A stretch of 64,000 bases of DNA from an uncultured Prevotellaceae bacterium (GTDB lineage Bacteria; Bacteroidota; Bacteroidia; Bacteroidales; Muribaculaceae), in NCBI GenBank assembly GCA_900318205.1, contig ONJS01000008.1, positions 248,001 through 312,000 on the forward strand. Direction: 5' to 3'. This document shows positions 43,015-50,625 of the stretch, in pieces. A model generated the notes under the pieces. The model saw only the letters and a program-made list of their open reading frames with translations. It did not search any database and was not told the origin of the DNA. Every line of letters begins with the position of its first letter. Positions within the stretch are counted from its first letter, which is position 1. A program made the position numbers and the translations under genes.

Positions 43015-44013
43015 ATGAATAAGATACATCTCTTCCTGTTATTGTTGGTCATCGCATTAGGCTCATGCAGCAGCGACAGCTTTAAGATTGACGGCGACAT
43101 CACTAACCTTGACGGCAATACGGTCAAGGTGGTTTTCAGGGGTGACTCGGGGGCTGTCGAAACGCTTGCCGAGGTGGACAAGAAAGGTCACTTCACCTTT
43201 GAGGGCGCTTCGGAGGAGCCTGTCATCGTGAGCCTGCTCAACTACCGCAATGAGCCGTTGGCAATGGTTGTTGCCAGCAACGGTGACCACCTCAAGGTCA
43301 AGGGCGATGCCGACAAAGCGATAGCCGTCAAGGTCAAGGGAAACAGCCTGAACGAGGACTGGCAGCTCTTCCGCGACGAGCACGCCGCCTTCTATGGCGA
43401 TCCCAACCCCAGCCGACTGGATGCTGCCATCGAGAAGTATGTGCGCGAGCATCCAGCCGAGATGCTGTCCACGGTATTGCTGATAGCGGATTACAGCGAC
43501 TATAGCGACCACGCCAAGATCCAAAAGATGCTGAACGGCATCGAAGCCAAGGCCAGGCCTGAATCGTTGATAAAGACTTTGCCTGCATTTCAAAAGGGCG
43601 ACAGCCATAGCAGGTTGCCGCGATTGATGACCCTCAACCTGTGGAAACAGGACGGGGACTTTGAGGAAATCAAGCTCACTGACCACACGACACTCCTCTC
43701 GTTCTGGGCCTTCCCCCAGAAAGACCGCGCCGCACTGACTGCGAAGATTAAAGCCATCAGTGACGAGGCAGGAGAGAAACTCCGGGTGATAGACATCCTT
43801 ACCGAGAGCGACACCATCCGCTGGCATCAGACCATCGCTGGCGAGAGTTGGCCGCACTATTGGGCACCCGCGGGACCGTTGGAGCAGGGCGTCCAGTTGC
43901 TGGGCATTACCTCGTTGCCATGGTATGCCGTCACCGACAGCACCGGACTCGTCGTCTATTCGGGTCCCAGCATAGACCAGGCACATAAAAAAGCCAACGA
44001 CATCACCCACTAA
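43015..44013 (+). CDS. DUF4369/thioredoxin-fold lipoprotein lacking CxxC
   Basis: This 332-residue lipoprotein (lipobox ALGSC) has an N-terminal DUF4369-like beta domain (DGDITNLDGNTVKVVFRGDSG). The C-terminal region has the shape of a TlpA thioredoxin domain. Where the active site W-C-x-x-C should be it reads LLSFWAFPQKDRAALTAKI, so both cysteines are missing. It therefore cannot do thiol chemistry and may be a binding or scaffold protein. It is unlike the intact TlpA at 4868-6166. It precedes yifB by 27 nt. Confidence 0.8.
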   Translation: MNKIHLFLLLLVIALGSCSSDSFKIDGDITNLDGNTVKVVFRGDSGAVETLAEVDKKGHFTFEGASEEPVIVSLLNYRNEPLAMVVASNGDHLKVKGDADKAIAVKVKGNSLNEDWQLFRDEHAAFYGDPNPSRLDAAIEKYVREHPAEMLSTVLLIADYSDYSDHAKIQKMLNGIEAKARPESLIKTLPAFQKGDSHSRLPRLMTLNLWKQDGDFEEIKLTDHTTLLSFWAFPQKDRAALTAKIKAISDEAGEKLRVIDILTESDTIRWHQTIAGESWPHYWAPAGPLEQGVQLLGITSLPWYAVTDSTGLVVYSGPSIDQAHKKANDITH

Positions 44014-44040
44014 ACTCTAAACATTAAACCCAAAAATCTT

Positions 44041-45502
44041 ATGTTAGCGAGAACGATAGCTGCGGCAGTGCATGGCATCGACGCCATCAAGGTCGAAATT
44101 GAAGTGACCGTCGATTGGGGGTCGGGCTTCATGATTATTGGCCTGCCCGACACTGCCGTCAAGGAGAGTGCCGAGCGCGTGCGCTGCGCCATGCAGCAAG
44201 CGGGATTTGAGTTCCCGGGCAAATCGGTGGTCATTAACATGTCGCCCGCTGACATCAAGAAGGAAGGGTCGGCCTATGACCTACCGCTGGCAGTGGGCAT
44301 CCTCGCAGCCGACGAGAAAATCAATCCTGACAAGCTGGAGCGCTTCATGCTCATGGGTGAACTCTCGCTCGACGGCAGCCTGCGACCTATCAAGGGCGCC
44401 CTGCCCATGGCAATCCTTGCGCGACAGTTGCAGTTGGACGGTTTCATCGTTCCACGAGCCAATGCCCTCGAGGCCGCCGTGGTCAACAACCTCGACATCT
44501 ATGGCGTGGACAATGTCATTGAGGTGGTGCAGTTCCTCAACGGCGAAATTAGCCTTGACCCGACTGTCGTGGATACCCGTGCCGAGTTTGCCAAGGCACA
44601 AGGCGTTTTCCCCTACGACTTCGCCGACGTCAAGGGGCAAGAGAATGTCAAGCGTGCTTTTGAGGTAGCCTGTGCTGGTGGGCACAATATCCTGCTGGTG
44701 GGTAGCCCTGGCTCAGGCAAGTCCATGATGGCCAAGCGATTGCCATCCATCATGCCGCCGCTCACGTTGAGCGAGGCCCTCGAAACGACCAAGATCCACA
44801 GCGTGGCGGGTAAACTGCAGCAAGGCACTACGCTGATGACCGTGCGCCCCTTCCGCAGCCCGCACCACACGATTTCGCCCGTCGCCCTCGTCGGTGGCGG
44901 CTCCTACCCCATGCCCGGCGAAATCAGCCTGGCGCACAATGGCGTCCTCTTTCTTGACGAGTTGCCTGAATTTTCGCGAAACGTGCTGGAGGTGATGCGT
45001 CAGCCGCTGGAAGACAGGATTATTTCGATTTCAAGGGCAAAATATTCGACGGAATATCTGCAACGAGTACCAGCGCACGCACTACATGAGCAAGATTTCG
45101 GGGCCGCTGCTGGACCGTATCGACCTGCAGATCGAGGTCCAACCCGTCGATTTCGACCAGATGTCCAGCAAAGCCCCGGGCGAGCCCTCTGCCGCCATCC
45201 GCCAGCGCGTCATCGCCGCCAGGATGCTCCAGGAGCGCCGCTTCAAGGACGAACCCGGCATCCACTGCAACGCCCAGATGACCCCCTCCCTGCTGCACAA
45301 ATACGCCGAGCCCAACGCCGCCGGCCTGGAGAAACTCCGCGACGCCATGGACCGCATGAACATGAGTGCGAGGGCCTACGACCGCATCCTGAAAGTAGCC
45401 CGCACCATCGCCGACCTCGAAGGCACCGCCGACGTCCTCGACCACCACATCATGGAAGCCATCGCCTACCGCAACCTCGACCGCCCCACCTACCTCAAGT
45501 GA
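44041..45502 (+). pseudogene. YifB/ComM-type AAA ATPase, frameshifted (copy A)
   Basis: This gene encodes the Mg-chelatase-like AAA ATPase family, whose members (ComM) help branch migration during natural transformation. The lonP-like N-terminal part runs [16 protein letters not shown] to about residue 200. Walker A GSPGSGKS is near 221-228 and Walker B FLDELPEF begins near 304. Compared with copy C it lacks 77 nt after 45057, which removes the CPCGY...CxC segment and shifts the frame. Restoring 77 nt gives exactly 512 codons plus stop, the normal family length. The 3' end still reads well in its own frame ([13 protein letters not shown]... to PTYLK). Confidence 0.85.
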
Positions 45503-46035
45503 AAGAATTATATGTAATAGATTGGATGGGACCTTATAAGTCCCTTGATGATATCTGTTGTAGAGAAGATACAGCAGACTGCTGTATCTATTTGATAACA
45601 GGCCGAATTAATTATGATAGAGTTAGAAACATTAAGTATGTAGGTATTACAAAACGCCTGCCCGAAGATCGCCTTTCGGATAAAGATCACTTGAAAAAGC
45701 AGTGTGAGATTAAAGAAAAACAATTTTGGGCTGGTCGTTTTTCCGTCTCATCATACAATAATCTAGAGAAGCCAAGGAATCGAGCTAGAGCTGAATTAAT
45801 TGAAAATCTTATAATTAGATATCTCTCAAGTTTGCCAAAATTAAAAATAGTCAATAATAAAAAGACCAAGAAATATCCAGAGAAACCTATAGGTATCATC
45901 TCAAGATGGCAAAAAAGATATACTGATGATGCTAGATTTAACAAACCCAGCATCCTACGAGTATTACCTGATGTTCTTCTATATTCCGAAAAATATTTTT
46001 GGAGCGCTCCAAAAATAAGACATCATATTGATTAA
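45499..46035 (+). CDS. GIY-YIG-like nuclease domain protein, GTG start overlapping yifB stop
   Basis: A GTG at 45499 shares GTGA with the yifB stop (45500-45502) and opens 178 codons. It reads [11 protein letters not shown]...[16 protein letters not shown], which matches the two strands of a GIY-YIG fold (CIY and YVG variants). An Arg, then DKDH and a later Glu ([14 protein letters not shown]) sit at plausible catalytic spots. The rest is basic ([15 protein letters not shown]). It is far more AT-rich than yifB. The long frame that fuses it to shifted yifB sequence is an artefact of the frameshift. Nuclease activity is inferred from motifs only. Confidence 0.7.
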   Translation: MKELYVIDWMGPYKSLDDICCREDTADCCIYLITGRINYDRVRNIKYVGITKRLPEDRLSDKDHLKKQCEIKEKQFWAGRFSVSSYNNLEKPRNRARAELIENLIIRYLSSLPKLKIVNNKKTKKYPEKPIGIISRWQKRYTDDARFNKPSILRVLPDVLLYSEKYFWSAPKIRHHID

Positions 46036-46096
46036 GCATTGAAAATAGTTCAAAAAGAGAATAAACTCTCAGATTCAAATTTTAATAATAGTCGTT

Positions 46097-46762
46097 ATGA
46101 AATATACTGTAAATAAACGCAAAAGCCCTACAGTTGACGAAATTTTAGAGGATATTAAACAAGTAATGGCAAAACTTGGAAAAACTACTCTAACTATTAG
46201 AGAATATGATAAAAACGGAAGTTATCATAGCACTACGGCAACGCGAAAAATTGGCTCATGGAATCAGATTCTAACGAGAATTAACGCATCAATTAATGTG
46301 GTTTATCATAATGATAAAGATCTATTAGATAATATCAAGAATGTTTGGTTAAAAAAAGGTATGCAGCCGACCAGAAGAGATATGGATAATAAAGCATGGT
46401 CGACGATATCATCTGGGGCATATCTACGTCATTTTGGAACTTGGTATAATGCATTGGATAGATTTGTTGAGTATATCAACAACGATGATGATGAGACTGT
46501 TATCAACATTGATGAAGTTAGTAATGAAAAAGGCGAATTCAAACACAAAACAAAAAGGGAGCCGAGTGATAGGCTAAAAGTTCAAGTCTTGATGAGAGAC
46601 GGAAACAAATGTAGAATATGTGGAGTAGTTTGTGACGGAGGAATACATAAAATGCATTTTGATCATATTATGCCTTGGTCAAAAGGCGGCGAGACGACTT
46701 TAGATAATTTGCAAGTGCTTTGTTCTGTTTGCAATGAAGCTTTGGGAGATGCAGACAAATAG
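46097..46762 (+). CDS. HNH endonuclease with homing-endonuclease-associated repeats
   Basis: This 221-residue protein has two copies of a helical repeat of about 50 residues (VDEILEDIKQVMAKLGKTTLTI...GSWNQILTRI and LLDNIKNVWLKKGMQPTRRD...GTWYNALDRF). This is the type found beside HNH nucleases in homing enzymes. The C-terminal HNH domain reads QVLMRDGNKCRICG, then HKMHFDHIMPWSKGG and NLQVLCSVCN, with two Cys pairs and the catalytic His-Asp-His series. It is AT-rich. It sits between yifB copy A and the second yifB fragment, as a mobile cassette gene would. Confidence 0.88.
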   Translation: MKYTVNKRKSPTVDEILEDIKQVMAKLGKTTLTIREYDKNGSYHSTTATRKIGSWNQILTRINASINVVYHNDKDLLDNIKNVWLKKGMQPTRRDMDNKAWSTISSGAYLRHFGTWYNALDRFVEYINNDDDETVINIDEVSNEKGEFKHKTKREPSDRLKVQVLMRDGNKCRICGVVCDGGIHKMHFDHIMPWSKGGETTLDNLQVLCSVCNEALGDADK

Positions 46763-46818
46763 GCTTTCAAATTAGAACTCAGGCAGGTTCTAAAGAGAGC
46801 AATATGAGAATTATAGTC

Positions 46819-46936
46819 TCTGTAGTTGTGAATGGCTTTATGGTACATGATTTTGTCGTTTTTGGGGCTTTGTAGCTGACCATAAGGCTGTTGCAATGGT
46901 ATCATTTCTTCCACTTGGATGAGTTGCCTGAATTTT
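46819..46936 (+). repeat. Junction sequence J before yifB fragment B
   Basis: GTAGTTGTGAATGGCTTTAT begins a stretch that also contains AGGCTGTTGCAATGG and TCTTCCACTTGGATGAG before running into the yifB reading frame. The same three words in the same order precede fragment C at 49869-49951 with small changes. It is not part of yifB itself. Confidence 0.65.
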
Positions 46937-47480
46937 CGCGAAACGTGCTGGAGGTGATGCGTCAGCCGCTGGAAGACAGGATTATTTCGATTTCAAGGGC
47001 AAAATATTCGACGGAATATGCGTCTGCAACGAGTATCAGCGCACCCACTATATGAGCAAGATTTCGGGTCCGCTGCTCGACCGCATCGACCTGCAGATCG
47101 AGGTCCAACCCGTCGATTTTGACCAGATGTCATCCAAGGCTCCAGGCGAACCCAGTGCCGCCATCCGCCAGCGCGTCATCGCCGCAAGGATGCTGCAGGA
47201 GCGCCGCTTCAAGGACGAACCCGGCATCCACTGCAACGCCCAAATGACCCCGTCCCTATTGCACAAATATGCCGAGCCCAACGCCGCCGGCCTGGAAAAA
47301 CTAAAAGACGCCATGGAGCGCATGAACATGAGCGCGAGGGCCTACGACCGCATCCTCAAAGTCGCCCGCACCATCGCCGACCTCGAAGGCACCGCCGACG
47401 TCCTCGACCACCACATCATGGAAGCCATCGCCTACCGCAACCTCGACCGCCCCACCTACCTCTTGTTATCCAATAGATAG
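46915..47480 (+). pseudogene. YifB 3' fragment (copy B), frameshifted
   Basis: It begins inside Walker B ([14 protein letters not shown]) and runs to the family's C-terminus, ending DRPTYLLLSNR. It lacks 73 nt relative to copy C, with the same left breakpoint as copy A (after GGAATAT at 47019) and a right breakpoint 4 nt earlier, which also breaks the frame. The first 98 nt are identical to copy A, while the remainder differs from A and C mainly at third codon positions. There is no start site, and nothing suggests expression. Confidence 0.85.
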
Positions 47481-47658
47481 TTTAGTGCTGAAAATCAAAG
47501 AAATGTACAAGTGCTATTGTAACGCACATTTTGGAGAGCCCGTTAAAATTGAATTCTAATAAAAGTATTATAGCCCTGAACTGTGATTATTAAAAGGGTG
47601 AACAAAAAAGCAAGGTAAATAGATAATTCAAGTTTATGGCTTGTAATTCAAATACGTT

Positions 47659-48072
47659 TTACCTTGTTGGAAATGTCCAAAGCGCAACCTTTTTTATGGC
47701 ATCTATGCTATCGAGAATTATTCCCTGTTGCTCTTTTATATTTTTGCGATAAACCGCTGCCTTGTAAATTACAGATGGTTCGTGATTAACCTCAAAAGAA
47801 GTTTCACGACGCGACCCGTCAGCTTGCAAAAGGTAAAGATATTCAATGTCGAAATTCCATCCATTATTCCTAGGTCCATGCAGTTTACAGTGAAGGATGA
47901 TAAGCGAGTCGCTACTGAAAACTGTATTGATATTGCTGACTTCTGCATCGGGATCAGCTAGTTTTGCATTTGCCAATAAAGTGCTTACCATCTGCTTTTT
48001 GGCTTCCTTTTGGAAGCTGTTGCAGGAAAGAAACGCTATAGGTAATGCGATAAGAAGTAAAAACTTTTTCAT
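47659..48072 (-). CDS. Small lipoprotein of unknown function in cargo 2
   Basis: The ATG at 48072 gives 137 residues with a lipobox (IAFLSC at about residue 17) followed by NSFQKEAKKQ. The mature part is a mixed fold with no motif I recognise. A hairpin CAAGGTAAA/TTTACCTTG spans its stop region (47611-47666). It is convergent with yifB fragment B and AT-rich. It may be a passenger of the insert or the residue of an immunity-type protein; neither is shown. Confidence 0.65.
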   Translation of the reverse strand: MKKFLLLIALPIAFLSCNSFQKEAKKQMVSTLLANAKLADPDAEVSNINTVFSSDSLIILHCKLHGPRNNGWNFDIEYLYLLQADGSRRETSFEVNHEPSVIYKAAVYRKNIKEQQGIILDSIDAIKKVALWTFPTR

Positions 48073-48170
48073 ATCTTTTGAAGTAAAAAAGAACAAAAAT
48101 TATCGACCTGTAGTATTTTAATAAGTAGTAAATAATGCTGCAAAGTAACGTATAAAAACTAGATGATGAT

Positions 48171-48842
48171 TTAGGTATTATTAGGGGATTGCCATGCCTT
48201 CCATTTTGGAGGGATGGTATAGGTCAAACTGCCTACAATGATATTATCTGGCATGACTGCTTGCTGAAAGCGCCTAAGGTTCTTGTGCATGTGGACGGGT
48301 TTTGAATGGTGGCGAAGCAAGTTGTCCTTAATGTCAAGACTACTGCTTGATGGTGGAAAATAAACCTTGAGCTTGATGGCGGGAAAATTACGCCTAATCA
48401 TATCAAGAGGCGGGATAAGGTCAGTGTCAGCACTGACAAGGGATACCACATCTGTTTTCTTGCAGACGCAATCCTCAATCATACGAACTGATATATTAAC
48501 GTCAGTTTTCTTCTCCTCTGGTCTCGAAATGTTGCCCTTGCAATAGGGACATTCGTAGTGTTTCTCCATGTACTTTCCACGAACAATTTCAAAACGAGTA
48601 CCATTTATAAGTCGATTCGCGTTCAAGAAAGCACTTTGTCGGCTGTTCTTTTGCGGACTAAGAGGTGAAGCGGTAAAGTAAATCACTTTCTCGAGAACTT
48701 GGTCAGGCCCCAAGAAACTCTCACACAGTTTCACCATGTCAATCCAATAACAGGCAGCCCAAGCATTGTCAGCCTTTCGGCTACGCTTGAGACCAAAGTA
48801 GAAATTAAAGCCATCAATATAGAATGTAACTCTTTTAGCCAT
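48171..48842 (-). CDS. NYN-domain (PIN-like) RNase-family protein
   Basis: This 223-residue protein starts KRVTFYIDGFNFYFGLKRSR, the first acidic cluster of NYN/LabA (DUF88) proteins. KKTDVNISVRM and SADTDLIPPL supply the other metal-binding Asp residues. An insert with CPYC and a second Cys pair resembles a small zinc ribbon. NYN proteins are metal-dependent RNases or RNase-like factors and are common in defence islands. It has its own promoter and a leader with two hairpins. Targets are unknown. Confidence 0.85.
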   Translation of the reverse strand: MAKRVTFYIDGFNFYFGLKRSRKADNAWAACYWIDMVKLCESFLGPDQVLEKVIYFTASPLSPQKNSRQSAFLNANRLINGTRFEIVRGKYMEKHYECPYCKGNISRPEEKKTDVNISVRMIEDCVCKKTDVVSLVSADTDLIPPLDMIRRNFPAIKLKVYFPPSSSSLDIKDNLLRHHSKPVHMHKNLRRFQQAVMPDNIIVGSLTYTIPPKWKAWQSPNNT

Positions 48843-48865
48843 AGCAGGTTATTAATTAAAAGAAA

Positions 48866-48905
48866 AGCCACTCGAAAGTGGCTAATTCCCTACAAGAAAG
48901 TAGGG
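48866..48905 (-). promoter_or_regulatory. Twin hairpins in the 5' leader of the NYN gene
   Basis: AGCCACT/AGTGGCT (48866-48883) with a CGAA loop, and CCCTAC/GTAGGG (48888-48905), lie between the start codon at 48842 and the promoter. Two tight stems next to the start could control RNA stability or be the NYN protein's own RNA target. Confidence 0.5.
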
Positions 48906-48924
48906 CGTTGCTTGTTTGTTGGTG

Positions 48925-48957
48925 CAAAGATACAACTTCGGACCCCAAATTTCCAAA
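48925..48957 (-). promoter_or_regulatory. Promoter of the NYN gene
   Basis: On the minus strand, TATCTTTG (plus-strand 48925-48932) and TTTG (48954-48957) are 21 bp apart, a good match to the consensus. The leader is about 75 nt. Confidence 0.7.
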
Positions 48958-49050
48958 TAAAAACGCAAAAAATGAAAGAAAAATGCTGAAAAACATATTT
49001 TTGTGAGCAAAATTGAGGTCAATCAATGCATAATATTTGTCTTTTATCAG

Positions 49051-49058
49051 TAACTTTG
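49051..49058 (+). promoter_or_regulatory. Promoter -7 element of the DUF2971 gene
   Basis: TAACTTTG at 49051-49058 is 29 nt before the ATG at 49088. No -33 at the proper spacing was seen. It is divergent from the NYN promoter, about 90 bp away. Confidence 0.5.
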
Positions 49059-49087
49059 CATTAACAAATAATTAATTAGTTTCAGTT

Positions 49088-49810
49088 ATGATATACCACT
49101 ATACAAGTCTTGAATCTCTTGCTTGCATTCTTGAAAGTCGTTGCTTAAGATTTACAAGGTTAGACTTTGTTGATGATCCCAAGGAGTATTCGTTCACAAA
49201 AGACGGATTCAATCCTGCTAAGTATGTCTATGTTTCTTGTTGGACAGAATCGCAGGAAGAGACAATACCTCAATGGAAGATGTATGGAAACAACGGAAAA
49301 GGTGTCCGAATTGCGATAAAACCTAATGTATTCAACATCATCAAGGATGGTGAATATCGACTGTTGTTTCCGTTAAATTATTTCAATAATAAGGATTATT
49401 TTATAACTCCTGTCCTTGATGAAAACGAACAGCCATTTTTCAGAATCAATTACATCAGTGATCTTTTGGATGCTGAGAACAAAATCTTCGAAGATAATAG
49501 AATTCATTTTAAAGAAGTGGCTATCTATAAAAGCCTCGAGTGGTCTTTCCAAAAAGAATGTCGTTTTATTCTTTACGTATTCCCAAAGTCAATTGGAAAT
49601 GTAACTTACAGCCTTCAAGACGCTATTATAAATCGTTTATTTCCAAATCAGAAATATCTTGATATACCTATTTGTGATTCCGCTTTTAATTCTATACAAA
49701 TCACACTCGGCCCTGATTCAACTTTTGCTGAAGAAATCATTCTACGTTCTCTTCTGAAAAAGTACCTCGGTCATGAGAAATTCCAAAAAAGTGTATTTGC
49801 TAATTCTTAA
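49088..49810 (+). CDS. DUF2971 family protein
   Basis: This 240-residue protein opens MIYHYTSLESLACILESRCL and continues LRFTRLDFVDDPKEY and YVSCWTESQEETIPQWKMYG, the N-terminal signature of DUF2971. Members occur near defence and mobile genes in many bacteria and their biochemical role is unknown. The gene is AT-rich and divergent from the NYN gene. It is the last cargo gene before junction sequence J and yifB fragment C. Confidence 0.85.
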   Translation: MIYHYTSLESLACILESRCLRFTRLDFVDDPKEYSFTKDGFNPAKYVYVSCWTESQEETIPQWKMYGNNGKGVRIAIKPNVFNIIKDGEYRLLFPLNYFNNKDYFITPVLDENEQPFFRINYISDLLDAENKIFEDNRIHFKEVAIYKSLEWSFQKECRFILYVFPKSIGNVTYSLQDAIINRLFPNQKYLDIPICDSAFNSIQITLGPDSTFAEEIILRSLLKKYLGHEKFQKSVFANS

Positions 49811-49868
49811 CCATTTAAACCAAGTAAGACTGATGAAAGGAAACCATAAATTCAAGAAAATTGTGTGT

Positions 49869-49951
49869 CTTTGTGGTTGTGAATGGCTTTATGGCTGTCT
49901 ATGAGGCTGTTGTAATGGGGCAAGTCTTTCCGCTTGGATGAGCTGCCTGAA
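49869..49951 (+). repeat. Junction sequence J before yifB fragment C
   Basis: TTGTGGTTGTGAATGGCTTT, then AGGCTGTTGTAATGG and TCTTTCCGCTTGGATGAG match the words at 46819-46936 in order; the copy here is about 35 nt shorter. It abuts the yifB Walker B codons. Confidence 0.65.
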
Positions 49952-50512
49952 TTTTCGAGAAATGTATTGGAGGTGATGAGTCAGCCGTTGGAGGACAGGA
50001 TAATTTCGATTTCGAGGGCGAAATATTCGACGGAATATCCCACCTCGTTTATGCTTGTTGCTTCGATGAATCCGTGCCCGTGCGGGTATTATGAGCATCC
50101 CAAGAAAAAGTGCGTCTGCAACGAGTACCAGCGCACCCACTATATGAGCAAGATTTCGGGGCCGCTGCTCGACCGCATCGACCTGCAGATAGAGGTCCAA
50201 CCCGTCGACTTCGACCAGATGTCAAGCAAGGCCCCAGGCGAACCCAGCGCCGCCATCCGCCAACGCGTCATCGCCGCCAGGATGCTGCAGGAGCGCCGCT
50301 TCAAGGACGAACCCGGCATCCACTGCAACGCCCAGATGACCCCGTCCCTGCTCCACAAATACGCCGAGCCCAACGCCGCCGGCCTCGAGAAACTTCGCGA
50401 CGCCATGGAACGCATGAACATGAGCGCGAGGGCCTACGACCGCATCCTCAAAGTCGCCCGCACCATCGCCGACCTTTTTTGTGAACAACTGAATTATCTG
50501 AGGGGGGGCTGA
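49934..50512 (+). pseudogene. YifB 3' fragment (copy C), central part intact but C-terminus lost
   Basis: It starts at [10 protein letters not shown] and keeps the segment absent from A and B, with PTSFMLVASMNPCPCGYYEH and [14 protein letters not shown] (50039-50115). The frame stays open to 50512. After TIADL the family sequence stops and unrelated residues follow (FCEQLNYLRGG), so about 25 native C-terminal residues are missing. The N-terminal 300 residues are absent as well. Codons differ from A and B at many synonymous sites, showing separate descent. Confidence 0.85.
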
Positions 50513-50535
50513 GGGGGAGCGGCACAAAAATAAGG

Positions 50536-50593
50536 GAGGCCGATGTCGTTGGGCACTTTAGATGATGCTCTAGGGGTCAATGACATCGGCCTC
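50536..50593. terminator. Hairpin between yifB fragment C and the acyl-CoA ligase
   Basis: GAGGCCGATGTC (50536-50547) is the exact reverse complement of GACATCGGCCTC (50582-50593). It can end transcription from either side. The minus-strand ligase gene stops at 50626. Confidence 0.7.
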
Positions 50594-50625
50594 GTGGGGT
50601 TTCTTTGATTGATGCAGGGCGGGGG

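Noticed and set aside
44041..46035. One long open frame joining yifB to the GIY-YIG-like protein (664 codons)
   Set aside because: From about 45057 to 45498 it is out of the yifB frame and encodes a Pro/Arg-rich shadow; the conserved protein lies in the other frame, so this is not a natural fusion.
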